A DNA stretch of 39,819 nt from NCBI GenBank assembly GCA_946478645.1, contig CAMLCW010000004.1, forward strand, positions 1 to 39,819. The letters are read 5' to 3'. This DNA is from an uncultured Variovorax sp. Its GTDB lineage: Bacteria; Pseudomonadota; Gammaproteobacteria; Burkholderiales; Burkholderiaceae. The position numbers and the translations under genes were made by a program. Shown here one piece after another: positions 25,638-32,611 of this stretch (positions are counted from its first letter, which is position 1; the number at the start of each line of letters is the position of its first letter). Under the pieces are notes generated by a model. That model had not been told where the DNA came from and searched no databases. It saw only the letters and a program-made list of their open reading frames with translations.

Positions 25638-26786
25638 ATGCTGCGCGCGCCCCTGAGACGCCTCTGGCTCCAACTTCACCGCTGGATCGGCCTGTCGCTC
25701 GGGCCGGTTCTCGCGCTCGCGGCGCTGCTCGGCGCCGTGCTGGTGATCGCGCTGCCGGTCGACCGCTACGCGAATGCCGACCTGTTCGTCGCGCGCAGCA
25801 CAGGCGCCGCAGTGCCGGGTGCGGGCGCGCCGGCATTGCCGCTCGAGCCGCTGCGCCAACGCATCCTGGCCGAGTTCGGCCCGGACACCAACTTCACCTT
25901 GCGGCCGCCGCGCCAGGCCGGCGAGACGCTCTGGGTGCTGGTGCGCGGCGGCTGGAAAGGCACGCTCTACCTCGACCCCGCGACCGGCGCCGAGCAGGGC
26001 CGGCGCGGCACGCACGAAGGCGCGTACAACCTGCTGTTCGAGCTGCACAGCAGCCTGTTGATGGAAGACACCGGCAAGGGCATTCTCGCGTTCGCCGCGC
26101 TGGCCTATATGTTCCTGCTGGTGACCGGCGTGGTGCTCTGGTGGCCGACGCGCTGGCCGCCGTCGCTGCGGATCTCGCTCGACAAGGGCCTGCTGCGCGG
26201 GCTGTTCGACCTGCACCGCACGGGCGGCGCGGTGCTCGGGCTGCTGATTGCGGTGTCGGTGTTCACCGGCGCCTACATGGCTTGGCGCCCGTTGGGCAAT
26301 TTCGTGTCGGCGGCGCTTGGGCAGCAGCAGGTCAAGCCGCCGACAGTGCCCAAAGGCGCAGTGCCCACCGGACCGCGGCTTTCACTCGACGAACTCGTCG
26401 CCCGTGCGCAGCAGGTATTTCCGGGCCAGCCGATCGGCTACGCGCAGGTGCCGGCCAAGCCGGACCGGCCGATGCGGGTGCGCTTTCGGCTGCCCGACGA
26501 CCCGCATCCGAACGGCATCGGTTCGGTCTGGCTGCATCCGCAGACGGGCGACGTGCTCGCGGTGCGCCGCTGGCAGGACCTGGACGTCGGCAACGGCGCG
26601 GTCGCGGTGATCTACCCGCTGCACACCGGCGCACTCGGCGGGCCGGCGCATGAAGCGCTCGTGGCACTGCTCGGCCTCGCGCTCGGCGGACTGGGCCTGA
26701 GCGGCGTCTGGCTCTGGTGGCGCCGCCGCACGGTGGCCGCTGCAGCGCGGCAGAACGCCACGTCCGGACGGCGTGCGAGGTCCTGA
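25638..26786 (+). CDS. PepSY-associated TM protein (putative iron-siderophore reductase)
   Basis: The 382-residue product has the four-helix PepSY_TM layout: helix 1 (about 14-38, LHRWIGLSLGPVLALAAL), a periplasmic PepSY-like region, helix 2 (about 150-172), helix 3 (about 200-222, DLHRTGGAVLGLLIA) and helix 4 near the C-terminus (LLGLALGGLGLSGVWLWW). Conserved histidines (LHRW, LHSSL, DLHRT, LHTG) could bind haem. Such proteins sit next to TonB receptors and are thought to reduce ferric siderophores at the inner membrane. The TonB receptor gene follows 59 bases downstream, supporting that role here. Start ATG at 25638; the longer frame is a shadow of purB. Confidence 0.88.
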   Translation: MLRAPLRRLWLQLHRWIGLSLGPVLALAALLGAVLVIALPVDRYANADLFVARSTGAAVPGAGAPALPLEPLRQRILAEFGPDTNFTLRPPRQAGETLWVLVRGGWKGTLYLDPATGAEQGRRGTHEGAYNLLFELHSSLLMEDTGKGILAFAALAYMFLLVTGVVLWWPTRWPPSLRISLDKGLLRGLFDLHRTGGAVLGLLIAVSVFTGAYMAWRPLGNFVSAALGQQQVKPPTVPKGAVPTGPRLSLDELVARAQQVFPGQPIGYAQVPAKPDRPMRVRFRLPDDPHPNGIGSVWLHPQTGDVLAVRRWQDLDVGNGAVAVIYPLHTGALGGPAHEALVALLGLALGGLGLSGVWLWWRRRTVAAAARQNATSGRRARS

Positions 26787-26845
26787 AGCCGAGGCGCTGG
26801 CGATCCTGTTTCCATTTCCCTGATTCGACATTCCGAGGAGATCCC

Positions 26846-29008
26846 TTGTTCAAGCAAACGAAGTGCGCCGCGCTGGTGATGGCGCTGTTCCCGGTGAGTT
26901 TCCAGAGCTTTGCGGCCGAGGCCGCGCCGGCTGCCGGGCCGCAGTCGCTCGAGGCGGTCACCGTCACCGGTGACTGGCTCGGTACACCGAGCGAGACCAA
27001 GGTGCTCGAGCATGCGGGCGCGCGCAGCATCGTGGAGCGCCAGCAGATCCAGGAAAGCGGCGCATCCAGCGTGCGCGACGTGCTGCGCCAGGTGCCCGGC
27101 GTGCAGGTGCAGGAAAGCAACGGCACGGGCGGCAGCGACATCTCGCTCAACGTCGGCGTGCGCGGGCTGACCTCGCGCCTTTCGCCGCGCTCGACCATCC
27201 TGCTCGACGGCGTGCCTCTGGCCTATGCGCCCTACGGCCAGCCGCAGCTGTCGCTCGCGCCCCTGTCGCTCGGCAGCCTCGAGGCCGTGGACGTGGTGCG
27301 CGGCGCGGGCTCGGTGCGCTACGGTCCGCAGAACGTGGGCGGCATCATCAACTTCGTGACCCGTTCGATCCCGAAGCAGTTCGCAGGCGAAGTGAGCGTG
27401 GGCGTGGAAAGCGCGAGCCATGGCGGCGGCGTCAAGACCACGCCGAGCCTGTTCGTCGGCGGCACGAACGAGAACGGCCTCGGGCTGGCGCTGCTCTACT
27501 CGGGCACGCACGGCGACGGCTTTCGCGAGCGCAACGACCGCACGCACATCGACGACCTGATGCTGAAGGGCGCCTACCGCCTCTCGAAGACCGACGACAT
27601 CGCGGTGTCGTTGCACCACTTCGAGGGGCGTGGCCGCATGCCCGGCGGCCTGACGACGGCGCAGTTCGCGGCCAATCCGTTCCAGTCGGACCGCGCGTTC
27701 GATGAATTCGCGGGGCGCCGCACCGACGGCTCGGTCAAGTACACGCACGACGACGGCGTGAACAAGTTCGAGCTGCTGGGCTACTACATCGACTCTTTCC
27801 GTGGCAGCTTCCTCGAGCAGGAGGGAACGGGTGCCAATCGCGATCGGCGGCGCCTCACGACGGCACCGCGCGACTACAAGACCTACGCCATCGAGCCCCG
27901 CTATTCGCGGCTGATCGATTCGGGCAGCGTGGTGCAGGAGATCAGCGTGGGCCTGCGCTACCTCAAGGAAGAGGCGTCGGAAGTGGCGACGCGCAGCAGC
28001 TACTACGCCCCGCAGCCGGGCTACGACGCCTACACCCGCGCGCGGCCCGCCTACCAGTCGAGCCGCGGGGGCACGACCGCGCAGGCCTTCTACATCGACG
28101 ACCGCATCGACTTCGGCAACTGGACGATCACGCCCGGCGTGCGCTACGAATCGATTCGCTCGCACAACGACGTGTTCACGCTCGCGAACAACCGCGTGAC
28201 CAACGCGAGCTATCCGAAGATCGATTCCAACGAGGTGCTGCCGACGCTGTCGGTGCTCTACCGCATGAGCGAACGCTGGTCGGTGTTCGCGAACGCGGGC
28301 GTCTCGTTCGGCCCGCAGCAGTACGCCCAGCTCGCGCAGTCCACCACCGGCCTGCATCCCGAGAAGGCCAAGACTTATGAGATCGGCACGCACTACAAGG
28401 GCGAGAGCTGGAGCGGCGAATTCACGCTGTTCAACATCGACTTCGACAAGGAGCTGCTGCTGGCGCGCTCGATCACGGGCGATGTCGGCCAATGGACCGA
28501 CCTCGGCGCCACTCGCCATCGCGGACTGGAGTCGGCGCTGCGCTACGAGCTCGGCAGCCTCAGCCCGTCGCTCAAGGGCGTGTCGGTATCGGCAACCTAC
28601 ACCTACACGCAGGCCACCTCGAAGGCCGGCGCCTTCGCGGGGCGCGACTTGCCGTTCTACTCGCGCCAGGTGGCGACGCTCGGCGCGCGCTACGCGCGCG
28701 GCCCGTGGACTTTCAACGCCGATGTGTACGCGCAATCGAAGCAGCGCTCGCCGGGCTCGCCGGACGACGGCGGCAGCTACGTGACGATCGAGGATTCGAC
28801 CGGCCGGCTCGGCGACATTCCCGGTTACGCCACGATGAACCTGCGGGCGGCCTATGACTTCGGTCCGTCCATGAGCAACTTGAAGCTGGCGGTCGGCATC
28901 AAGAACCTGTTCGACCGCCGCTACTACAACCGCTCGGTCGACAACAACGGCGGCAAGTACGTGGGCCAGCCGCGCACGGTCTACCTGCAGGCGTCGGTCG
29001 CGTTCTGA
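26846..29008 (+). CDS. FecA-like TonB-dependent outer-membrane receptor (TTG start)
   Basis: The TTG at 26846 is chosen because GAGGAG lies 5 bases upstream and a clean signal peptide follows (MFKQTKCAAL ... SFAAEA). This gives 720 residues. A TonB box-like segment EAVTVTGDW follows, then the plug domain (VRDVLRQVPGVQVQES, GVRGLTSRLSPRSTILLDG, VRYGPQNVGGIINFVTR) and a 22-strand barrel. It ends with LFDRRYYNRSVDNNGGKYVGQPRTVYLQASVAF-type closing strands with terminal Phe. There is no N-terminal signalling extension and no adjacent fecI/fecR, so it is a plain transporter. Ferric dicitrate or a siderophore is the likely cargo by family. No obvious Fur box was found in the 59-base gap. Confidence 0.92.
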   Translation: MFKQTKCAALVMALFPVSFQSFAAEAAPAAGPQSLEAVTVTGDWLGTPSETKVLEHAGARSIVERQQIQESGASSVRDVLRQVPGVQVQESNGTGGSDISLNVGVRGLTSRLSPRSTILLDGVPLAYAPYGQPQLSLAPLSLGSLEAVDVVRGAGSVRYGPQNVGGIINFVTRSIPKQFAGEVSVGVESASHGGGVKTTPSLFVGGTNENGLGLALLYSGTHGDGFRERNDRTHIDDLMLKGAYRLSKTDDIAVSLHHFEGRGRMPGGLTTAQFAANPFQSDRAFDEFAGRRTDGSVKYTHDDGVNKFELLGYYIDSFRGSFLEQEGTGANRDRRRLTTAPRDYKTYAIEPRYSRLIDSGSVVQEISVGLRYLKEEASEVATRSSYYAPQPGYDAYTRARPAYQSSRGGTTAQAFYIDDRIDFGNWTITPGVRYESIRSHNDVFTLANNRVTNASYPKIDSNEVLPTLSVLYRMSERWSVFANAGVSFGPQQYAQLAQSTTGLHPEKAKTYEIGTHYKGESWSGEFTLFNIDFDKELLLARSITGDVGQWTDLGATRHRGLESALRYELGSLSPSLKGVSVSATYTYTQATSKAGAFAGRDLPFYSRQVATLGARYARGPWTFNADVYAQSKQRSPGSPDDGGSYVTIEDSTGRLGDIPGYATMNLRAAYDFGPSMSNLKLAVGIKNLFDRRYYNRSVDNNGGKYVGQPRTVYLQASVAF

Positions 29009-29043
29009 GCCAGGCCGCGGGGGCGCATACACTCCGCGCACCC

Positions 29044-29604
29044 ATGGCCCTCAAATCCACCATCTTCAAGGCCACCGTCGCGGTGGCCGACATCGACCAC
29101 GGCTACTACGCCGATCATGCGCTGACGCTGGCGCGCCACCCCAGCGAGACCGACGAGCGCATGATGATCCGGCTCGTCGCGCTGGCGCTCAATGCACACA
29201 AGCTGCAGGACGTGTGCCATGGCGACGGCACGCTGGCCTTCGGTGCGGGCCTGTCGAACGTCGACGAGCCCGATGTGTGGCTGCGCGACTTCACGGGCGA
29301 GACCAAGCTCTGGATCGAGGTCGGCCAGCCCGAGGACAAGCCCGTCATCAAGGCCTGCGGCAAGGCGGACGAGGTGATCGTCTACTGCTTCAACCACGCG
29401 GCCGAGATCTGGTGGCGCGGCATCGAAGGCAAGCTCTCGCGGCCGCAGAACCTGCAGGTGTACCGCGTGCCCACCGAGGCCTCGCAGGCGCTCGCCCTCC
29501 TCGCGCAGCGCAGCATGCAGCTGCAGGCGACGATCCAGGAGAGCACGCTGACGCTGGGCGACGGCAGCCGCAGCATCGACGTCGAACTCCAGCGCTGGAA
29601 GTAG
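29044..29604 (+). CDS. yaeQ: YaeQ family protein
   Basis: The 186-residue product matches YaeQ along its whole length: MALKSTIFKATVAVADIDHGYY, HPSETDERMMIRLVALAL, LWIEVGQPEDKPVIKACGKADEV and the tail QRWK. YaeQ proteins have a PD-(D/E)xK nuclease-like fold. Their role is unclear; older reports link them to RfaH-type suppression. The ATG lies 35 bases after the receptor stop, on the same strand, with no clear Shine-Dalgarno. The functional link to iron uptake is probably accidental. Confidence 0.93.
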   Translation: MALKSTIFKATVAVADIDHGYYADHALTLARHPSETDERMMIRLVALALNAHKLQDVCHGDGTLAFGAGLSNVDEPDVWLRDFTGETKLWIEVGQPEDKPVIKACGKADEVIVYCFNHAAEIWWRGIEGKLSRPQNLQVYRVPTEASQALALLAQRSMQLQATIQESTLTLGDGSRSIDVELQRWK

Positions 29605-29628
29605 GCCCCGGCGCCCCGGCGTTCCCCG

Positions 29629-29934
29629 TCAGGCTGCCGGCATCATCCGGCCGCACTGCCAGCACTGCTCGAAACCGCCCTCGATGCGCTCGCCGCAGGT
29701 GCAGTGCCAATCGCGCTGCGGCCGATGCTGCGCCGCATGCAGCACCTGCTGCGCCAGCTCGAAGCGGCTGTCGTCGTCGATCCAGATCTCGGGCAGGCAC
29801 TGGTCGGGCGGCAGGTGGCCCATTGCGGCGCCGAGGAATTCGCGCTGCACGCTGGCCTCGATGCCCTCCTCCCGCAAGGCATGCACCCACAGCGTGGCGA
29901 TCGCGAGGTTGGGGGCTTGGGCGAGGCGGCGCAT
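29629..29934 (-). CDS. DUF2007 domain protein with C-terminal zinc ribbon
   Basis: The 101-residue product starts MRRLAQAPNLAIATLWVHAL, with GAAAGG upstream of the ATG at 29934. Residues 1-70 match DUF2007 (EGIEASVQREFLGAAMG, LPPDQCLPEIWIDDD), a small signal-transducer-like fold related to PII. Residues 75-98 hold a four-cysteine zinc ribbon (CTCGERIEGGFEQCWQCG). It lies 11 bases after the DUF3717/DUF1289 gene and is probably translated from the same mRNA. Function unknown. Confidence 0.82.
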   Translation of the reverse strand: MRRLAQAPNLAIATLWVHALREEGIEASVQREFLGAAMGHLPPDQCLPEIWIDDDSRFELAQQVLHAAQHRPQRDWHCTCGERIEGGFEQCWQCGRMMPAA

Positions 29935-29945
29935 GCGATGGCCTT

Positions 29946-30410
29946 TCAGGGGGTGTCGTCCGGGCCGAGCGGCTCGGCGGGATCGTCGGGCCATTGCGGC
30001 GGCTCGGCCTCGCGCGCGCGTTCCGCATAGCGGTTGAAGCGCCAGGCCGAATCTTCCATGGTGATGCGGCGCCAGGTCGACCGCTTCTCGGCCGGCGTCA
30101 TCGCGGGCCAGTGCTGCACCTCGTCAAAGGTGCGGCCGCAGCCCTTGCACTCGTCGTCGCCCTGGCTGGTGGAGCAGATCGCGATGCAGGGCGTGTCGGG
30201 CGTGCTGTGATACCAGTCGAGCCAGGCGGCCCAGGCCTCGGCGGGAAAACCGGCCTCGGCAACCTCGTCCTCGTGATGGAACACCATCAGCGCGTAGACC
30301 TCGGCGAGCGCGCGCAATTCGGGCGCCAGCGTGATGCCGTCGGGCGAAGGACGCTTGGCGCGCCAGTGGTTGATGGCGGCCTCGATGTCGGTGATGTGAA
30401 TGGCGGCCAT
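29946..30410 (-). CDS. DUF3717-DUF1289 two-domain protein
   Basis: The 154-residue product from the ATG at 30410 has an N-terminal DUF3717-like part (MAAIHITDIEAAINHWRAKR ... LAEVYALMVFHH). A central DUF1289 zinc-knuckle-like part follows, with CIAICSTSQGDDECKGCGRTFDEV and WPAMTPAEKRSTWRRI. A second ATG at 30440 would add ten residues, but it overlaps a TATGAT -10-like element (30436-30441), which favours the shorter start. DUF1289 proteins are short cysteine-rich proteins of unknown role, often next to housekeeping genes. Here the two domains are fused, and a second cysteine-rich protein follows 11 bases downstream. Confidence 0.82.
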   Translation of the reverse strand: MAAIHITDIEAAINHWRAKRPSPDGITLAPELRALAEVYALMVFHHEDEVAEAGFPAEAWAAWLDWYHSTPDTPCIAICSTSQGDDECKGCGRTFDEVQHWPAMTPAEKRSTWRRITMEDSAWRFNRYAERAREAEPPQWPDDPAEPLGPDDTP

Positions 30411-30557
30411 GAAAGTGAAAAAACAGCGAGCGGCGATCATAGTCCCGCAATTCCCCAGGGCCGCCGGAGGTTAATTGATGCTATGCATTCGATAGCACAT
30501 GAGGCAATCTCCGCAAGGCTTTCCAGCCATCCGTGCAAAACTGCCGAAAACTTTCGG

Positions 30558-30587
30558 TTGCCAGATCGGGGGGCGCGATGATCTAAT
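30558..30587 (+). promoter_or_regulatory. Sigma70 promoter for the riboswitch-terC transcript
   Basis: TTGCCA at 30558-30563 and TCTAAT at 30582-30587 are 18 bases apart. Both elements are close to consensus. The predicted start at about 30594 falls on the first base pair of the riboswitch P1 helix (30595), which is the expected geometry. The 147 bases between the DUF3717 start and this promoter contain only a small inverted repeat (30479-30497). Confidence 0.65.
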
Positions 30588-30594
30588 TCGCGCA

Positions 30595-30728
30595 CGAAGG
30601 GGAGTAGCTCCCGACTGCCATCCACCATGGCGGGAATCGACAGGTCGTCAATACGAAGCACAACACTTCCGGCCTGTCGGGCGATGCATGCCCTGCTTTG
30701 GGGTGCGCGTCGTCGAGCAAGACCTTCG
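30595..30728 (+). promoter_or_regulatory. yybP-ykoY (manganese) riboswitch aptamer
   Basis: The conserved words of this class occur in order. GAAGGGGAGTAGC at 30596-30608 is followed by a P2 hairpin (GCCAT 30617-30621 / ATGGC 30627-30631). P3 is CGACAGG (30638-30644) with CCTGTCG (30673-30679). Within P3 lies GTCGTCAATAC (30644-30654), capped by GAAG/CTTC and closed by CGGC. GAGCAAGACCTTCG at 30715-30728 closes P1 (CGAAGG 30595-30600 with CCTTCG 30723-30728). These match the well-studied Lactococcus aptamer, where the L1 and L3 loops dock and bind Mn2+ and Mg2+. The next gene is a TerC-family membrane protein, the classic target. Confidence 0.93.
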
Positions 30729-30835
30729 ATTTGAACCTGCGCAGGTTTGGTCGAAGCGTTCCCGACTCCCGGTCGTCACCCCGGTCTTCGTCATCGCTTC
30801 GAATATTCCTGCACGGGATGAATCGAAACGAAGAC
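30724..30835 (+). promoter_or_regulatory. Riboswitch expression platform with competing hairpins
   Basis: CTTCGA (30724-30729) can pair with TCGAAG (30751-30756) around the palindrome AACCTGCGCAGGTT (30734-30747). This uses the 3' strand of P1, so it and the aptamer are mutually exclusive. Further on, GTCTTCGT (30784-30791) and ACGAAGAC (30828-30835) form an 8-bp stem, extended inside by TTCGA/TCGAA and ATTCC/GGGAT. It ends two bases before the AGAGGA Shine-Dalgarno (30837-30842). No U-run is present, so control is more likely at translation or by Rho. Confidence 0.65.
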
Positions 30836-30846
30836 AAGAGGAATCT

Positions 30847-31599
30847 ATGGAACAGTTCATGACCCCGGAGTTCTGGGTCGCGGTCGGTCAGATCATCATG
30901 ATCGACATCCTGCTCGGCGGCGACAACGCCGTCGTCATCGCCCTGGCATGCCGCAAGCTGCCGCCCGCCCAGCGCACGCAAGGCATCCTGTGGGGCACGG
31001 CCGGTGCCATCGTGCTGCGGGTCATCCTGATCTTCTTCGCGCTCACGCTGCTGGCGATTCCATTCCTGAAGCTGGCAGGCGCCGTGCTGCTGCTGTGGAT
31101 CGGCGTGAAGCTGCTTGCGCCCGAGCATGACGATGCGCACGGCAACATCGCCGCCAGCGACAAGCTCTGGGGCGCCGTCAAGACCGTGATCATTGCCGAC
31201 CTCGTGATGAGCGTCGACAACGTGATCGCCATCGCGGGCGCCGCGCAGGGCGCGGGCGAAACCCACCAGATGCCGCTCGTGATCTTCGGCCTGCTGGTGA
31301 GCATCCCGATCATCGTCTGGGGCAGCCAGCTGGTCATCAAGCTGATGGACCGCTTCCCGATGATCATCACGCTCGGCGGCATGCTGCTGGGCTGGATTGC
31401 CGGCACGATGGCCGTGTCCGACCCCGCCCTTGCGAACACCGCCGCCTGGACCTGGGTGCCGAAGGTGCCGCAGACCGACATCATCCGCTACGCCGCAGGC
31501 ATCTTCGGTGCGCTGCTGGTGCTGGTGATCGGCAAGTGGGTGGCGATGCGCCAGGCGCGCCGGCATCCCGCCGCAACCGCCACCACCCACGGCAGCTGA
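30847..31599 (+). CDS. TerC family integral membrane protein (putative metal exporter)
   Basis: The 250-residue product starts MEQFMTPEFWVAVGQIIMID and has about seven hydrophobic helices. It carries the two TerC signature segments with paired aspartates, DILLGGDNAVVIALA (near residue 20) and DLVMSVDNVIAIAG (near 120), which fit a metal-binding translocation path. TerC-family proteins such as Alx and MeeF/MeeY have been linked to manganese efflux or metalation of exported enzymes. The yybP-ykoY riboswitch upstream supports a manganese role. An in-frame ATG at 30499 would run through the riboswitch and is not the start. The Shine-Dalgarno is AGAGGA. Confidence 0.93.
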   Translation: MEQFMTPEFWVAVGQIIMIDILLGGDNAVVIALACRKLPPAQRTQGILWGTAGAIVLRVILIFFALTLLAIPFLKLAGAVLLLWIGVKLLAPEHDDAHGNIAASDKLWGAVKTVIIADLVMSVDNVIAIAGAAQGAGETHQMPLVIFGLLVSIPIIVWGSQLVIKLMDRFPMIITLGGMLLGWIAGTMAVSDPALANTAAWTWVPKVPQTDIIRYAAGIFGALLVLVIGKWVAMRQARRHPAATATTHGS

Positions 31600-31613
31600 T
31601 CGCAGCCGCCGCC

Positions 31614-31651
31614 GGCAGAGGCCGCGCTCCGCTCGCCGGGCCGCCTCTGCC
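31614..31651 (+). other. Intercistronic stem-loop between terC and the next gene
   Basis: GGCAGAGGC (31614-31622) pairs perfectly with GCCTCTGCC (31643-31651) around a 20-base loop. No T-run follows, so it is more likely an mRNA-stability element or partial attenuator than a terminator. Confidence 0.35.
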
Positions 31652-31680
31652 ACCCTCACCACCCCATCAAGGAGCGGACC

Positions 31681-32145
31681 GTGGAAAAGATCATTCTCTA
31701 TGTCGACGACGCCGGCTACGCCGCAGAGCAGTTCGCAGAACTCGCTCCGGACGCGGACAGCGTGGTGGCCCGGCATTGGGTGCTGGTTGCATGCGCGCCG
31801 CGCATGACGCACCGCATCAGCAAGTGGGTGAGCCACAGTGCACGCGAGAACTGGCGCGCCAAGTGGTTCAGCAAGGTGCAGGCGCAATTGCTGCCGCTGC
31901 TCGAGCGCAATGGCGGGCAGGTCACGCCGGTGCTCGCCAAGGGGCCGCTCATGGAGCTCACGCAGCAGTTGAAGCGCGAGCATGCCGCCACGCACGTGGT
32001 CGATGCCCGCCGCCCCAAGATCGGTGTCGACCTGGAGCCGATCACGCCCGACCAGACGCCCCGGCGCCAGTCGGGCTGGACCTTCCCCGGTGCCGTGATG
32101 GGCATGGGCACGCTGCTGGTGCTGGCCCACGAGCTGGCCGAATAG
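31681..32145 (+). CDS. Conserved-looking protein of unknown function (GTG start)
   Basis: I do not recognise this 154-residue protein. The GTG start at 31681 has AAGGAG nine bases before it. The sequence alternates short beta-type segments and helices (MEKIILYVDDAGYAAEQFAE, ARHWVLVACAPRM, LLPLLERNGGQVTPVLAKG, THVVDARRPKIG), suggesting a Rossmann- or USP-like alpha/beta fold. Many positive charges lie in the middle, and a hydrophobic C-terminal stretch (FPGAVMGMGTLLVLAHEL) could touch the membrane. It follows the riboswitch-controlled TerC gene after 81 bases and is followed by a strong terminator, so it is probably the last gene of that transcript and may share manganese control. Confidence 0.75.
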   Translation: MEKIILYVDDAGYAAEQFAELAPDADSVVARHWVLVACAPRMTHRISKWVSHSARENWRAKWFSKVQAQLLPLLERNGGQVTPVLAKGPLMELTQQLKREHAATHVVDARRPKIGVDLEPITPDQTPRRQSGWTFPGAVMGMGTLLVLAHELAE

Positions 32146-32164
32146 CTGCGCAATTGCGTTCTCG

Positions 32165-32202
32165 ACGAGCCCCGGTGCGGCAACGCCCCGGGGCTCGTTG
32201 TT
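32165..32202 (+). terminator. Intrinsic terminator after the terC unit
   Basis: ACGAGCCCCGG (32165-32175) and CCGGGGCTCGT (32188-32198) form a perfect 11-bp stem with a 12-base loop, followed by TGTTTT. This marks the end of the riboswitch-terC-unknown transcript. Confidence 0.8.
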
Positions 32203-32230
32203 TTGCGGGTGCCTGGGTTATCCTGCGGCC

Positions 32231-32584
32231 ATGCGCATCATCATCAAATGGCTGCTCAGCGCGGTGGCGCTGCTCCTGGTGGCCTACATCTATCCCGGCG
32301 TTCAGATCAACAACTTCGGGGTGGCCCTGATCGCGGCCGCGATCGTCGGCCTGCTCAACATGATCGTCCGGCCGGTGCTGGTGGTGCTGACGCTGCCCGT
32401 CACGATCGTCACGCTCGGGCTGTTCCTGTTCGTGATCAATGCGCTGCTGTTCTGGGCCGCCTCTGGGCTGCTCGGCGGCTTCCAGGTCAACGGCTTCCTG
32501 GCGGCGCTGATCGGCTCGCTGATCTACTCGCTGCTCGGCGTGGTCATCGAGGCCGCGCTCGGCGGCCTGCTCGCGAAACGCTGA
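32231..32584 (+). CDS. YvlD-type / phage holin family 4 membrane protein
   Basis: The 117-residue product is nearly all membrane. It has four hydrophobic helices (IIKWLLSAVALLLVAYIYPG, FGVALIAAAIVGLLNMIV, LTLPVTIVTLGLFLFVINALLFWA, FLAALIGSLIYSLLGVVIEAAL) with the VRPVLVVLTLPVTIVTLG signature of the phage_holin_4_2/YvlD family. Despite the Pfam name these are chromosomal proteins not tied to phage. Their role is poorly known and linked to envelope stress in Bacillus. The ATG at 32231 follows a terminator, so the gene needs its own promoter, probably in the T-rich stretch near 32200-32210. Confidence 0.88.
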   Translation: MRIIIKWLLSAVALLLVAYIYPGVQINNFGVALIAAAIVGLLNMIVRPVLVVLTLPVTIVTLGLFLFVINALLFWAASGLLGGFQVNGFLAALIGSLIYSLLGVVIEAALGGLLAKR

Positions 32585-32611
32585 GCCGCCGCGCTATCGC
32601 AGCGGCGGCTC
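32583..32611. other. Convergent-gene hairpin (10-bp stem)
   Basis: GAGCCGCCGC (32583-32592) and GCGGCGGCTC (32602-32611) form a perfect stem with a 9-base loop. It spans the stops of the YvlD gene and the convergent protease gene and could mark 3' ends on both strands. It lacks a T-run. Confidence 0.45.

Noticed and set aside
26787..26845. Fur box ahead of the TonB receptor
   Set aside because: No GATAAT-type repeats or 19-bp dyad could be seen in the 59-base gap.
30466..30495. GGAGGT followed by a five-codon frame (ATG at 30478, TAG at 30493)
   Set aside because: It lies upstream of the likely terC promoter, is extremely short, and has no amino-acid pattern suggesting attenuation. Probably chance.
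30499..30846. In-frame upstream extension of terC from ATG 30499
   Set aside because: It would translate through the riboswitch and upstream of its promoter. The translated sequence has no domain, and AGAGGA sits correctly before the ATG at 30847.
32231..32584. Prophage lysis gene, suggested by the holin-family name
   Set aside because: The four-helix YvlD-type family is chromosomal and widespread. No phage genes lie nearby.
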